Notes: a model not told the origin generated them from the letters alone. A DNA stretch of 64,000 nucleotides from Novosphingobium sp. Chol11 (GCF_945870625.1 NZ_CAMBTS010000003.1:1-64000), one strand, 5' to 3'; positions 8,832 through 18,999 are shown, counted from the stretch's first letter. A program made the numbers and translations.

Positions 8832-10247
8832 ATGAATTCGCGTTCAATCGCCCTTGCCGTCGGGCCACTCGGCTTTATCGCCACGCTCCTGCTCGCCGCG
8901 CCTGCGGGCATGCCGCTGACTGCTTGGCAAACGGCGGGCCTTGTCTGGTGGATTGCCGTCTGGTGGATGACCGAGGCACTGCCGCTATCGGCCACCGCGA
9001 TGTTGCCGTTCATCGTGCTGCCGCTCATCGGTGTCACCGATGCCAACAAGACCGCCTCGGCCTATTATTCTCCCATCATGTTCCTGTTCATCGGCGGCGC
9101 ATTTCTGGCGCTGGCGATCGAGCGCACCGGGCTGCACCGCCGCCTAGCGCTGGCGATGCTGGCGCGCGCGGGCTCGAGCCCGGCGCGGCTGCTGTTTGCA
9201 GTGATGGCTGCCACCGCCACGATCTCGATGTTCATTTCGAACACCTCGACCGCGCTCATCATGATGCCGATGGCGCTGGCCATCCTTGCCTCGGGCGGGG
9301 TTAAACCGGGCGAGACGAATGGCATGGCGGGCGCATTGCCGATGGGCGTCGCCTTTGCCGCCACGCTAGGCGGCTATGGCACGATCGTCGGCACACCCAC
9401 CAATGCCATCGCCGTCGCCCTGCTTGATCGCACGCTGGGGGTGAAGATCAGCTTCATCGAATGGTCGCTGTTCGGCCTGCCGGTGGTCCTCATCGGGTTG
9501 CCGCTCGCCGCGTGGATCATTGCCAGTGTCCACGCTTTGCGCGATGATACCTTCGATCCCGAAGCAGCCCGCGGCGCCATCGAACATTCGGTCAGCTGGA
9601 CCGTGCCTGAGCGACGCTTGGTCCCAGTCTTCGCGCTGGCCGTTGCCGCCTGGGTAACGCTGCCGCTCACGCAGACGCTCTTTCCCAAAGGCGGACTGAC
9701 CGATGGCACAATCGCCGCCATTGCCGGGCTTGTGCTATTCGTGCTGCCCGATGGCACCGGGCGCGCGATGCTCACCTGGAAAGAGGCGAACCGCGCACCG
9801 TGGGATGTGGTGCTCATGTTCGGCGGCGGGCTCAGCCTCGCCATGGGCATGGACGCCTCCGGGCTCAGCGATTGGCTGGGCACGGCGATGCTCCCCCTTG
9901 CCGCCGTGCCGCTGCCGATTGTCGCGCTGGTGCTGGTCGCGTTCGTCATCGTCGTCACTGAATTTGCCAGCAACATCGCGGCTGCCAGCGGGATCATGCC
10001 TGTCGTCGCGGCGCTGTGCGGCGCGCTCAATGCCGATCCCATCCTGCTGGCGCTGCCTGCCGCGCTCGCCGCGAGCTGGGGTTTCATGCTTCCAGCGGGG
10101 ACCGGGCCGAATGCCTTGGCATGGAGCACCGGGCATATCGCCATGCCGCGCGTGCTGCGCGCCGGATTGATGTTCGATCTGGCAGGCGCGGTGCTGATCG
10201 TTGCTGTGGTCTGGGGCATGGCCTGGCTGATGCGCGCGCTGATCTGA
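8832..10247 (+). CDS. SLC13/DASS family divalent anion:sodium symporter
   Basis: Inner-membrane transporter of 471 residues with about eleven hydrophobic segments. The DASS signature appears twice, as expected from its inverted-repeat fold: SNTSTALIMMP with GTIVGTPTNAI in the first half, and TEFASNIAAASGIMP with AGTGPNALA in the second half. These SNT and TP/GP loops form the sodium and carboxylate site. Likely substrates are C4-dicarboxylates or citrate-cycle acids, but sulfate-type members share the motifs. It is followed 55 bp later, on the same strand, by a K+ channel gene. Confidence 0.9.
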   Translation: MNSRSIALAVGPLGFIATLLLAAPAGMPLTAWQTAGLVWWIAVWWMTEALPLSATAMLPFIVLPLIGVTDANKTASAYYSPIMFLFIGGAFLALAIERTGLHRRLALAMLARAGSSPARLLFAVMAATATISMFISNTSTALIMMPMALAILASGGVKPGETNGMAGALPMGVAFAATLGGYGTIVGTPTNAIAVALLDRTLGVKISFIEWSLFGLPVVLIGLPLAAWIIASVHALRDDTFDPEAARGAIEHSVSWTVPERRLVPVFALAVAAWVTLPLTQTLFPKGGLTDGTIAAIAGLVLFVLPDGTGRAMLTWKEANRAPWDVVLMFGGGLSLAMGMDASGLSDWLGTAMLPLAAVPLPIVALVLVAFVIVVTEFASNIAAASGIMPVVAALCGALNADPILLALPAALAASWGFMLPAGTGPNALAWSTGHIAMPRVLRAGLMFDLAGAVLIVAVVWGMAWLMRALI

Positions 10248-10302
10248 ACCGCGCTGGACACAGCGGCGCGCCTGCGCCACCATCACGATCAAGGGGGCGC
10301 TG

Positions 10303-11412
10303 ATGGAACCAGAGGCCAACGTTTCCGCCTTCAGCAAGGGCGCAAGCAACGTACTTGGCTCGCCTCTGCGCGTGCTTTCGGGCACTCTGATCTTTGTCGC
10401 CTCGCTGTTCTGCATGTCCACGCTGGGCTATATGAGCGCCGGATGGCCGCTAGGCGATGCCGCCTACATGGTAGTGCTCACGATCTTCTCGGTCGGCTAT
10501 GGCGAGGTCCGCCCGATCGACAGCACTTTTCTGCGGCTGCTGACAACCGCCACCATCGTGCTCGGCTGCACCGGAATGATCGTGCTGACCGGCGCGCTGG
10601 TGCAAGTATTCACGCTGTTTCAGTTCCGCCAGCTCTTGGGGATGGGCAAGATGCAAACCGATATCGACAAGCTCAAGGACCATGCGATCATCTGCGGTTA
10701 TGGCCGCATCGGCATCCAGCTCGCCCGGGCGCTCACCGAAGCGCGCCATCCCTTCCTTATTGTGGAACGCAATCCGCTCAAAGCCGACGATGCCAAGGCG
10801 CACGGCTATCTTGCCCTGGTAGGAGAGGCCACGCACGAGGAAACCCTAAAACAAGCAGGCATCCTGCGCGCCCGCGTGCTTGCCTCGGTCTTGCCCGATG
10901 ATGCCGCCAATGTGTTCATCACGCTTTCGGCGCGCAGCCTCAATCCGCAACTGCAGATCATCGCGCGCGGCGAAGCCCCGACCACCGAGCGCAAGCTGTT
11001 TCAGGCAGGCGCCGACAAAGTGGTGATGCCGACGCATATCGGCGCGGAGCGGATCACCGAACTCATCCTCTTTCCCGCCACTGACAAGATCATGCACGAT
11101 GCCGAACATATCTCGGACGCGCGGCGTTTCTTGCACGATCTCGGCCTCGATGTCGAAGTCGTCACCGCGGCCCCCGGCGGCGCGCTGACCGGTGGCAGCG
11201 TCGGCGAAGCCGAACGACGCGGCAACAGCGCCTTCTTCATCGTCCAGATCGACCGCGCGAACGGCCAATCGATCCCGCACCCCGGCGAAGATGTCGGCAT
11301 AGAACCCGGCGACGCCGTGATGCTCGTGGTGCGCGGCAGCCGCCTTGCCGCCGGCGCAATCTTCAACGCCCCCGCCCGCCCGGTAAAGCACGGGCGGGCG
11401 TATCTGGGATAA
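10303..11412 (+). CDS. two-helix potassium channel with C-terminal RCK (TrkA-N/TrkA-C) domains
   Basis: Inner-membrane K+ channel of 369 residues. Two hydrophobic helices flank a selectivity filter TIFSVGYGEV (the usual TVGYG with S for T). The cytoplasmic part begins with the Rossmann NAD-binding RCK domain, IICGYGRIGIQLARAL, with an acidic residue (VERNP) at the end of the second strand, followed by a second regulatory lobe. This is the KefC/MthK-like arrangement in which ligand or NAD(H) binding gates the pore. The gene is convergent with the PEP carboxylase gene; a tight GC hairpin lies between them. Confidence 0.9.
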   Translation: MEPEANVSAFSKGASNVLGSPLRVLSGTLIFVASLFCMSTLGYMSAGWPLGDAAYMVVLTIFSVGYGEVRPIDSTFLRLLTTATIVLGCTGMIVLTGALVQVFTLFQFRQLLGMGKMQTDIDKLKDHAIICGYGRIGIQLARALTEARHPFLIVERNPLKADDAKAHGYLALVGEATHEETLKQAGILRARVLASVLPDDAANVFITLSARSLNPQLQIIARGEAPTTERKLFQAGADKVVMPTHIGAERITELILFPATDKIMHDAEHISDARRFLHDLGLDVEVVTAAPGGALTGGSVGEAERRGNSAFFIVQIDRANGQSIPHPGEDVGIEPGDAVMLVVRGSRLAAGAIFNAPARPVKHGRAYLG

Positions 11413-11421
11413 CCACCCGCA

Positions 11422-11439
11422 CCCCGGCGAAGGCCGGGG
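11422..11439. repeat. short GC palindrome between convergent genes
   Basis: CCCCGGC and GCCGGGG pair around the 4-base loop GAAG. It lies in the 37-bp gap between the convergent channel and PEP carboxylase genes. It looks like a repetitive extragenic palindrome or a bidirectional transcription barrier; it lacks T runs and occurs only once in this window. Confidence 0.5.
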
Positions 11440-11449
11440 GCGCGCCGCC

Positions 11450-14260
11450 TTACCCATGCGCCCCAAAGTAGTTCGCAATCGCCGCCGCCACGCGCAAGTT
11501 CAGCGCCTGCGCCCGCTCGATCGGGTCGATGAAGCGCGTCCGGATCGCGCCGTAGCCGTCGGTGCGCTGGTCAGGATAATCGGTCGGTTCGGTCACGGCG
11601 AAATCCTCGATTTCGGGCTCGACCACCGGATAGGCGCGGCGCAATTGCGCCAGCGCATCGTCCACGCGCAGCGACAGCACCATTTCGAGCACATCGTCGC
11701 GGCTGACATCGTTCGAGCGCGAGAACGGCGGCACCTGCACTGCGCGCAGGAACATATGCATCAGCAGCGCCATCCGCACTGCCTGCAACAGCCCGATGCT
11801 GCGCCGCTGATCATCCAGCGTCGCATCGCGCGCCTCTGCCGCTCCCGGCACCATCCCGAGCAGCCGGTGCAGCTTCATCCAGTCCACCCGCAGCCGCGAA
11901 GCAAGCCGTCGAAACACCCCCGCGCGGTCGTCCTTGGCAAGGTACTCGGCGAGCGCAAGGCAGGCGTTCTCGAGCGCAGTCTCGGTGCCCCGATAAGGCC
12001 GGCTGGCCCAGTATGCCGAATTGAACAGCTCGCCAAAGCTCGCCACCGTCTTGATCGAGGCGATGCCATTGGCCGCGCGCAGCAGCCGCACCAGCTGGCT
12101 GCCCCGCTCCGAACGGCCGAGCAATTCGGCCACCGCTTCGATTTCCTCGCCCGCCGCCGTGCCCGCGCCTGCGATCACATTCACCGGATAGCCGATCTGC
12201 TGGAGCACCGCGTTGTGCGGGATCGCGCGGATCTGGCGCAGGCTCATGGTGCGGTCTGCGCCCACATCCGATTGGCGGCGCGAAACCCGGCTGCCGGTTC
12301 CTTTGAGCATGCCAAGGCCGAACGCCGTCACCGCGCGGGCATACGTCATGCTTTCCAGATGCTCGCGCTGCACCCGCCGGATCGAGCGATAGAAATCAAG
12401 GCTAAGATCGGTGCGGTCGTAGAACGGATCTTTGGCGGTCTCCGCGTGGAGCGCCATTTCCGCCTCGACGATCCGCGTCAGCGTGGCCAGCGCCAACGCA
12501 TCGTTGCGGAAAAACAGGTAGCCGTCGCCGCCCTGAAAGCTCGCCTCGGGCTCGATGGCGATCTCTGCCCGGGCAAAGCGCCCGCGCGCCCAGCGGCTGA
12601 GCGGCCAAGTCAGCCGGTCCATAAAGCCCGAAGGATGCGCGCCGCGACCCATGCTTTCGCCGTGGGTATTGAAAATCAGCGCGGCAACATCGTTAAGCCC
12701 ATTGTTCTTCATCGCATCGGCCAGCCGCCCCTGCAGCCGCTCGATAGCCAGCGCGGCGGGCAATTGCCCCATGAACCGCCCGGCATCGGAAAAGCCGGTC
12801 TGCACCGAAACCCGCCCGCGCGCCCGCGCATATGCGCGATACGAATCCTCGGCCAGCAACGCTTCCAAAAAGCGACCGCCATGCTCCAGCGCGGCTTCGG
12901 TCTCGAACAGCGGCGAGACATCGACCTTGTCGTCGATCCCCAGTAGCCGCGCGAAATAGAGCGCCGCCAGCACGGTCTGCGGCTGCTCGCATTCGGCGAT
13001 CAGCATGCGGATCGGTGCATCTGCATCGATATGGTGGAGGATCTGCGCCATCACCAGAAACTGGCGCATCGCGGTCGATGTCTCGATCGCCAGCGCGGCG
13101 AAGTTCACCCGCAGCGGCTGCACATCGGCGAGCAGTTCGCGCAGCCGCGAGATCGCGCCCTTGCTCGCCAGATCGAGCGTGCCCTCGGGATCGATCCGGC
13201 GGCGCAGCGCATTCAGCAATTGCGACGAGTTCACCCGGAAATGGACCCAACCCATGCCCAGCCCATCGGCGCGCATCGCGGCGGCCAGCGTCGCCAGCGC
13301 AATCGCCGCCTCGCCCTCCGCCGTGCGCGCCTCATCCTCAAGCGCTGCAATCATCGGCGCAAGCGAGAGCAGCTTGTTCGGATCATCGGCAGTCAGATGA
13401 TTCGCCGCTGCCGCCAGTGCGTCGGGCTCGGTCAGCGGCTGCGCAAACAAGGCGGCCATCGCGGCGGCATGCGCCAGCGCGCCGTCAATCGCGTTCAGCA
13501 GGCCATGGCCGGGATCAATCGCGCGGAGGGCGGCGGCATAGTTCGCAAGCCGCCGCGCCTTCTCCTGAAGCCGGAACGCAATCGAGGTGGTCCAAGAAAT
13601 GTCGGTGCGCCCGTCCATGTCATAGCCGACCCATGTCGCAAAGCGGAACGGGAGAGGCCGGAAATCGAGCCAGCGCCCCGGCCAGCGCGTTCGCGCATGG
13701 GCCAGCAGCGCGGCATTGATGCGGTCGCGCGCCGTGCCCGCCCGCTCGATCGCGGCGAGGGCCTCGTCATGCTCAAATGCCAGCGTGATCGGCGCGGCCG
13801 CCTTTGGCACCATGCACCCCGTTGCCGCCATCGGATCGTCCGCCAGCGCCGCTTCGGCGACCGAATCGGCCTCAAGCGGGCTGAGCAGAAATGTCGGGTG
13901 CGCAGTAAAAACCGCATGGAGCAAAGGCTTTTCCCAGCGGCGGCGAAACTCGCCAAAGCTGTCCTCTTCATTCAGGAGCGCGCCGATCCGCGCCAGATTT
14001 CCCGCCGGATCGGTCGGCGCGGTCAGCCGCCGCAGCCTCGCCGCGCGCGCTTGCAGCGCTTCGTATTCCAGCTCGCTCACCAGCGCTTCCATCGCCGCCA
14101 GATCGAGCGCGCCGCTTTCCAGATCGCGCGATAGATCGTGGCTCAGCTGAAACACCGGATTGAACAGCGGCGTCTCGGCAGTGCGTGCATGAAGCTGCTG
14201 CAACCTCTCCCGCAAACCGCTCACTGAGATCATCGCCGCACTCCTACTGGGGGGATTCAA
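11450..14260 (-). CDS. divergent phosphoenolpyruvate carboxylase family protein
   Basis: Over its 936 residues this follows the PEP carboxylase fold: TAHPT with the catalytic-type histidine H121, VSPLFET (metal-ligand glutamate region), a GFSDAGR segment where the family has YSDSxKDAG, and a HGESMGRG loop where the family has HGRGGxxGRGG. Enzymes of this family fix bicarbonate on PEP to give oxaloacetate. Here several conserved residues differ: the KDAG lysine is replaced, an arginine of the HGRGG loop is lost, RAIPWxFxWTQ reads RAIPHNAVLQQ, and the C-terminus lacks QNTG. Activity is therefore uncertain. It overlaps the upstream eda gene by 4 bp (ATGA), so the two are translationally coupled. 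Confidence 0.8.
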   Translation of the reverse strand: MNPPSRSAAMISVSGLRERLQQLHARTAETPLFNPVFQLSHDLSRDLESGALDLAAMEALVSELEYEALQARAARLRRLTAPTDPAGNLARIGALLNEEDSFGEFRRRWEKPLLHAVFTAHPTFLLSPLEADSVAEAALADDPMAATGCMVPKAAAPITLAFEHDEALAAIERAGTARDRINAALLAHARTRWPGRWLDFRPLPFRFATWVGYDMDGRTDISWTTSIAFRLQEKARRLANYAAALRAIDPGHGLLNAIDGALAHAAAMAALFAQPLTEPDALAAAANHLTADDPNKLLSLAPMIAALEDEARTAEGEAAIALATLAAAMRADGLGMGWVHFRVNSSQLLNALRRRIDPEGTLDLASKGAISRLRELLADVQPLRVNFAALAIETSTAMRQFLVMAQILHHIDADAPIRMLIAECEQPQTVLAALYFARLLGIDDKVDVSPLFETEAALEHGGRFLEALLAEDSYRAYARARGRVSVQTGFSDAGRFMGQLPAALAIERLQGRLADAMKNNGLNDVAALIFNTHGESMGRGAHPSGFMDRLTWPLSRWARGRFARAEIAIEPEASFQGGDGYLFFRNDALALATLTRIVEAEMALHAETAKDPFYDRTDLSLDFYRSIRRVQREHLESMTYARAVTAFGLGMLKGTGSRVSRRQSDVGADRTMSLRQIRAIPHNAVLQQIGYPVNVIAGAGTAAGEEIEAVAELLGRSERGSQLVRLLRAANGIASIKTVASFGELFNSAYWASRPYRGTETALENACLALAEYLAKDDRAGVFRRLASRLRVDWMKLHRLLGMVPGAAEARDATLDDQRRSIGLLQAVRMALLMHMFLRAVQVPPFSRSNDVSRDDVLEMVLSLRVDDALAQLRRAYPVVEPEIEDFAVTEPTDYPDQRTDGYGAIRTRFIDPIERAQALNLRVAAAIANYFGAHG

Positions 14261-14874
14261 CCGCCTTGAAGCGCGGCGGCCGCGCGCGCGGCTTGCTCGA
14301 TCGCGGCCTCATCGGGGATACCCTTTGGCACCACCCAGCTGCCACCGACGCAAAGCACCGGATCAAACGCCAGCCATTCGGGCGCGCTGGCCAGCGTCAC
14401 GCCGCCGGTTGGGCAGAACTTGCAAGCGTGAAACGGCCCGGCCAACGCCTTCAAGGCGGCCAGCCCGCCCGATGTCGCCGCCGGGAAAAACTTGAACTGC
14501 GTCAGCCCCAGATCAAGCCCGCGCATGATATCGCCCGCATTGGCAATGCCCGGCAGATAGGGGATGCCTGCGGCGACCGCAGCCGCGCCCAGCCGGTCGG
14601 TCAGCCCGGGCGAAACGATGAACTCCGCGCCCGCATCGATCGCGGCTTGGAGCTCGTCCGGGTTGGTCACTGTTCCGGCGCCAACAATCGCGCCCTCCAC
14701 GCCCTTCATCGCGCGGATCACATCGAGCGCGGCGGCGGTGCGCAAAGTCACCTCCAGCACCCGCAATCCCCCCGCCACCAGCGCGTGCGCAATCGGCACG
14801 GCGTGCGCCGCATCTTCGATCACCAGCACCGGAATAACCGGCGCGGTGCGCATGATGGATTCTATTGGCGTCAT
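14257..14874 (-). CDS. eda: 2-dehydro-3-deoxy-phosphogluconate (KDPG) aldolase
   Basis: Class I aldolase that splits KDPG into pyruvate and glyceraldehyde 3-phosphate, the last step of the Entner-Doudoroff pathway. At 205 residues it has the normal length. Visible elements: VLEVTLRT with the catalytic glutamate, GAGTVTNPDELQAAIDAG, IVSPGL, the Schiff-base lysine in QFKFFPAA, and the phosphate-binding CPTGGV. It sits upstream of the PEP carboxylase-like gene with a 4-bp overlap, which places a pyruvate-forming and a possible PEP-using enzyme in one operon. Confidence 0.93.
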   Translation of the reverse strand: MTPIESIMRTAPVIPVLVIEDAAHAVPIAHALVAGGLRVLEVTLRTAAALDVIRAMKGVEGAIVGAGTVTNPDELQAAIDAGAEFIVSPGLTDRLGAAAVAAGIPYLPGIANAGDIMRGLDLGLTQFKFFPAATSGGLAALKALAGPFHACKFCPTGGVTLASAPEWLAFDPVLCVGGSWVVPKGIPDEAAIEQAARAAAALQGG

Positions 14875-14971
14875 GGCTGCTGCCCCAGAGTTATGGAGGA
14901 CACAGCCTAACGTGCAAGCCCGGATTGTGCAGCCGCTAACACCGCAAGCGCATAGCTATTCTTGGGGTGGT

Positions 14972-15457
14972 TCAGTCGCTCAGTTCGGCAAGATCATGGT
15001 ATTGCCCGCGAAAGAACAGCAATGGCGTGCCTTCGTCGCGCTTGCCGAGCGCTTCCACGGCGCCCACCACCAGCCAGTGATCGCCAATTTCGGTCACCTG
15101 TTCGATCCGGCAATCGATCCATGCAATCGCATCTTCAAACACGGGCATGCCCGATGGGCTGTGATCGTGCGCAAGCTCGGCGAATTTGTCGTCGCTGCGC
15201 GCGGCAAAGCGGCGGCACAGTTCGAGCTGCTCTGCGCCCAGCACATTCACGCAAAACCGCCCCGCTGCCTCGATCCGCGGCCAGGTGGACGAGCGTTTGT
15301 CAGGAAAGAAGCCGACCAGCGGCGGATCGAGCGAAATCGAGGTAAACGAGCCTACCACCAGCCCATGCCGCCGCCCATCAGCCTCAACCGATGTGATGAC
15401 GCATACGCCCGTGGGATAAGTGCCCAGCACATCGCGGAAGGTTCGGGGATTAATCAT
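14972..15457 (-). CDS. flavin reductase family protein
   Basis: FMN-binding split-barrel flavin:NAD(P)H reductase-like protein of 161 residues. Motifs include YPTGVCVITS at the N-terminus, GLVVGSFTSISLDPPLVGFF and RFCVNVLGAEQ, typical of the family that supplies reduced flavin to two-component monooxygenases. No monooxygenase is adjacent here; the LLM-type enzyme in this window is about 44 kb away and has its own nearby flavin reductase. Role unknown. Confidence 0.87.
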   Translation of the reverse strand: MINPRTFRDVLGTYPTGVCVITSVEADGRRHGLVVGSFTSISLDPPLVGFFPDKRSSTWPRIEAAGRFCVNVLGAEQLELCRRFAARSDDKFAELAHDHSPSGMPVFEDAIAWIDCRIEQVTEIGDHWLVVGAVEALGKRDEGTPLLFFRGQYHDLAELSD

Positions 15458-15491
15458 GGCCCCGCCCCCGTGAAAGCTTCGTGCCTCCGGG

Positions 15492-16229
15492 TCAAGCGTC
15501 GATCAGGGGTATTGCCGCAAGAACCCGCGCCGCCCATTCCCGGCGACAGATCAGCAGATCGGGCAAGTAGGTATCGGCATTGTTATAGACCAGCGGCGAA
15601 CCATCCATCCGCGAGACATGCAGCCCCGCGCCCGCCGCCACCGCCACCGGCGCGCAATTGTCCCACTCGAATTGCCCGCCCGAATGCAGATAGATCTCTG
15701 CCTCGCCGCGCACCACCGCCATCGCCTTGGCCCCCGCCGATCCCATGGCGATGAGCTCGCCGCCGATCATCTCGGCCACCGCCACCGCCTCGCGCGCGGG
15801 CCGCGTCCGGCTGACCATCAAGCGCGGCACATCGGCCATCGGCGGCAAAGCGGGCGGCGCTATGCTATCGAGCAGAATGCCCAGCGCGGGCAGCGCAACC
15901 GCGCCCAGCGACGCCTTGCCGCTCACTGCCAGGCCGATATGCACCGCCCAGTCGTTGCGCCCTTCGCCATATTCACGCGTGCCATCGAGCGGATCGATGA
16001 TCCACACCCGCTCCTTGTCCAGCCGCGCGGGGGTGTCCTTGGTTTCTTCTGACAAGACACCATCAGCGCCGCGATATGAGGCTATTTGCGCCATCAGCCA
16101 GGCATTGGCGCGCGCATCGCCCTCCGCGCCAAGCGCCTTGCCTTCGAGCACGCCGCCACTGCGCAGGTCCATCAATATCCGCCCCGCCCCCTCGGCCAGA
16201 AAGCGGGCTAATTCGATGTCGTTCATCAT
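15492..16229 (-). CDS. cysQ: 3'(2'),5'-bisphosphate nucleotidase CysQ
   Basis: Mg2+-dependent phosphatase that recycles adenosine 3',5'-bisphosphate (PAP) from sulfate assimilation. Family signatures of the inositol-monophosphatase superfamily are present: [20 protein letters not shown] with the metal aspartates, and [15 protein letters not shown]. The chosen start (16229) overlaps the stop codon of cysNC as ATGA; an ATG directly after it (16226) or an upstream frame from 16244 are alternatives. About 245 residues. It is the last gene of the cysD-cysNC-cysQ operon, which supports the sulfate role. Confidence 0.9.
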   Translation of the reverse strand: MMNDIELARFLAEGAGRILMDLRSGGVLEGKALGAEGDARANAWLMAQIASYRGADGVLSEETKDTPARLDKERVWIIDPLDGTREYGEGRNDWAVHIGLAVSGKASLGAVALPALGILLDSIAPPALPPMADVPRLMVSRTRPAREAVAVAEMIGGELIAMGSAGAKAMAVVRGEAEIYLHSGGQFEWDNCAPVAVAAGAGLHVSRMDGSPLVYNNADTYLPDLLICRREWAARVLAAIPLIDA

Positions 16230-18067
16230 ATGGTTGGTGACCATTCGCCGATGATCCGCGCCAGGATCCGGTCTGCCGCATCCTCGGGCGTTTCGTTCAA
16301 GGTATTGACCCGGATTTCGGAAGCCTCGGGCGCTTCATAAGGGCTGTCGATCCCGGTGAAATTGCGCAAAGTCCCGCTGCGGGCTTTTTTGTAAAGCCCC
16401 TCCACATCGCGCCGCTCGGCCTCTTCCAAGGGGGTGTCGACATAAACCTCGATGAAATCGCCCTCGCCCATCATGGTGCGCACCATGTCGCGCTCGGCGC
16501 GAAACGGGCTGATGAACGCGGTCAGCACGATCAGGCCCGCATCGGTCATCAGCTTGGCCACTTCGCCCACGCGCCGGATATTTTCGATGCGATCGGCCTC
16601 GGTAAAGCCCAGATCCTTGTTCAGCCCATGGCGCACATTGTCGCCGTCGAGCAGAAAGGTGTGCTTGCCCTCGGCATGCAGCTTGCGTTCGACGATGTTG
16701 GCGATGGTCGATTTGCCCGAACCCGAAAGCCCGGTGAACCACACCACGGCGGGCTTCTGCCGCTTCAAACGGGCATGCGCCTCGCGCGTCACGTCGGTCG
16801 CCTGCCAATGCACATTCTGCGCGCGGCGCAGGCTGAAGTGCAGCATCCCCGTCGCCACCGTGGCATTGGTGATCTTGTCGATCAGGATGAACCCGCCTAG
16901 CGTGCGGCTTTGCGCATAGGCTTCAAAAGCGATTGCCCGGTCGGTGGAGAGCTCCGCCACGCCAATCGCATTCAGCTCCAGCGTCTTGCAAGCCATGTGC
17001 TCCAGCGTGTTGACATTGATGGTATATTTGGGCTCGCGGACCGTCGCCGAAACCGTCTGTGTCCCGCATTTCAGCCAATAGACCCGCCCCGGGATGAGCG
17101 CCTCATCCGCCATCCAGACAACCGTCGCCTCAAACTGATCGGCCACCTCGGGCGGCGCATCGGCCGCCGCGATCACATCGCCGCGCGAACAATCAATCTC
17201 ATCGGCGAAGCAAAGCGTTACCGATTGCCCTGCAACCGCTTCTGCGAGATCGCCGTCCAGCGTCACAATCCTGCTGACAGTGCTGGTCTTGCCGCTGGGC
17301 AGCACGCGCACAGCATCGCCGGACTCCACGGTGCCGGTTGCAATCAGGCCGGAAAAGCCGCGGAAATCCAGATTGGGCCAGTTCACCCATTGCACCGGCA
17401 GCCTCAACGGCTTTTGCGCATCGACCGCCGTATTCACATCCACCGTTTCGAGATGCGCGATCAGGCTGGGCCCTGCATACCCCGCCGTATTGGCCGAAGG
17501 TGCGGTGATGTTGTCGCCCTTGAAACCCGATATCGGCAGGGCTGTGAACGCCGCAATGCCGATGCTGCCTGCAAACGCTGCATAGTCCGCAACGATTTCG
17601 TCATAGCGCGCCTGATCATAACCGATCAGGTCCATCTTGTTCACCGCCAGATCGGCCGTGCTCGCGCCAGTCACCATGTTGCGCGTATATTGCTCGCGCC
17701 CCGGGCAATCCGCGACGATGAACTTGCGCTTCTCGGTATTGAAAAAGCGGTAGGCGACGTCGATGGTGATGCCCTGCTCGCGCTCTGCCGCCAGCCCATC
17801 GACCAACAGCGCAAAGTCGATCTCGGCCCCTTGGGTGCCCACCTTCTTCGAATCCGCTTCCAGCGCCGTCAGCTGATCCTCGAAGATCATCTTCGAATCA
17901 TAGAGCAACCGCCCGATCAGCGTCGATTTGCCATCGTCCACGCTGCCGCAGGTGATGAAGCGCAGCATCGTTTTGTGCTGATGCTGATCAAGATAGGCCT
18001 CGATGTCCGAGGCGATCAGCGCCTCGGTCTGGTAAATCGCAGCGCCGGGTTCTGAAACTGTAGCCAT
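16226..18067 (-). CDS. cysNC: bifunctional sulfate adenylyltransferase subunit 1/APS kinase (CysN-CysC fusion) with damaged GTPase domain
   Basis: N-terminal CysN is the GTPase that drives APS formation by CysD; C-terminal CysC phosphorylates APS to PAPS. CysN P-loop GSVDDGKST begins at residue 41, [18 protein letters not shown] is intact, and CysC has its own P-loop GLSGSGKST and [11 protein letters not shown]. Two oddities affect the G domain. The DTPGHEQYTRNM motif reads [12 protein letters not shown]. Between GASTADLA and VNKMDL (about residue 141, near 17644), about 32 residues present in E. coli CysN are absent in frame. The total of 613 residues is correspondingly short. CysC looks functional. 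Operon with cysD (1-bp overlap) upstream and cysQ downstream. Confidence 0.92.
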   Translation of the reverse strand: MATVSEPGAAIYQTEALIASDIEAYLDQHQHKTMLRFITCGSVDDGKSTLIGRLLYDSKMIFEDQLTALEADSKKVGTQGAEIDFALLVDGLAAEREQGITIDVAYRFFNTEKRKFIVADCPGREQYTRNMVTGASTADLAVNKMDLIGYDQARYDEIVADYAAFAGSIGIAAFTALPISGFKGDNITAPSANTAGYAGPSLIAHLETVDVNTAVDAQKPLRLPVQWVNWPNLDFRGFSGLIATGTVESGDAVRVLPSGKTSTVSRIVTLDGDLAEAVAGQSVTLCFADEIDCSRGDVIAAADAPPEVADQFEATVVWMADEALIPGRVYWLKCGTQTVSATVREPKYTINVNTLEHMACKTLELNAIGVAELSTDRAIAFEAYAQSRTLGGFILIDKITNATVATGMLHFSLRRAQNVHWQATDVTREAHARLKRQKPAVVWFTGLSGSGKSTIANIVERKLHAEGKHTFLLDGDNVRHGLNKDLGFTEADRIENIRRVGEVAKLMTDAGLIVLTAFISPFRAERDMVRTMMGEGDFIEVYVDTPLEEAERRDVEGLYKKARSGTLRNFTGIDSPYEAPEASEIRVNTLNETPEDAADRILARIIGEWSPTI

Positions 18068-18999
18068 CAGAAGTACCCCTGCTGCTTTTTGACTTCCATC
18101 CCGGCGCCGCCGGCGTCCTTGTCGATCATCCGCCCTTGCCGCTCGCTTGTCGTGGTCAGCAGCGTTTCCTGGATAACCTCGGGCAGCGTCGCGGCGGTGC
18201 TTGTAACAGCGCCGGTCAGCGGAAAGCAGCCCAGCGTGCGGAAACGGACCGAACGCTCGCTGATTTCAGGACGATAGCCCAACACCTTCTCAAGCCGCTC
18301 AAAAACGTCGGCCATGAACAGCTGCCCTTCCCATTCATACGTCGGGCGGATTGCCGCAAAATAGAGCGGCACGATCGGCACATCGTTGAGATGGATGTAT
18401 TGCCAGATATCGAGCTCGGTCCAATTCGAGATCGGGAACACCCGGATGCCCTCGTTCCGGTTCTTGCGCGCGTTGTAAAGGTTCCACAGCTCAGGCCGCT
18501 GGTTCTTGGGGTCCCAGCCGTGGCTGGCCGTGCGGAACGAAAAGATGCGCTCCTTGGCGCGGCTTTTCTCCTCATCGCGGCGCGCGCCGCCGAAGGCGGC
18601 ATCGAAGCCATGCAGGTCAAGCGCCTGTTTCAGCCCTTCGGTCTTCCACATGTCGGTGTGCAGCGCGCCGTGGTCGAACGGATTGATCCCGCGCTCGCGC
18701 GCCTCGGCGTTCTGATGCACGATCAGCTCCATGCCGGTGAGCGCAGTCACAGAATCGCGCAGCGCATACATGTCCTTGAACTTCCACGTCATATCGACAT
18801 GGAGCAGCGGAAACGGCGGCGGCGAGGGATAAAACGCCTTGCGCGCAAGATGCAGCATCACCGCGCTGTCCTTGCCCACAGAGTGCATCATCACCGGCTT
18901 GGTCGCCTCGGCCACCACTTCGCGCATGATATGGATCGCTTCGGCCTCAAGCCGCTGCAAATGAGTCAGCTTTGCTGTCATAGGCCGTGCGTCTGCCAC
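18067..18999 (-). CDS. cysD: sulfate adenylyltransferase subunit 2
   Basis: Catalytic subunit that adenylylates sulfate with ATP, working with the CysN GTPase. The PP-loop is visible as [13 protein letters not shown], followed by [58 protein letters not shown] and the C-terminal TTSERQGR and KKQQGYF, all hallmarks of CysD. Length of about 310 residues is normal and no defect is seen, in contrast to the CysN part downstream. First gene of the cysD-cysNC-cysQ operon; the roughly 95 bp upstream, before the MFS gene stop, must hold its promoter if it is not read through from that gene. Confidence 0.95.
   Translation of the reverse strand: MADARPMTAKLTHLQRLEAEAIHIMREVVAEATKPVMMHSVGKDSAVMLHLARKAFYPSPPPFPLLHVDMTWKFKDMYALRDSVTALTGMELIVHQNAEARERGINPFDHGALHTDMWKTEGLKQALDLHGFDAAFGGARRDEEKSRAKERIFSFRTASHGWDPKNQRPELWNLYNARKNRNEGIRVFPISNWTELDIWQYIHLNDVPIVPLYFAAIRPTYEWEGQLFMADVFERLEKVLGYRPEISERSVRFRTLGCFPLTGAVTSTAATLPEVIQETLLTTTSERQGRMIDKDAGGAGMEVKKQQGYF

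Noticed and set aside
11456-14134. Long plus-strand open frames opposite the PEP carboxylase-like gene
   Set aside because: They have shadow composition with no recognisable motifs, while the minus-strand frame has family motifs from end to end.
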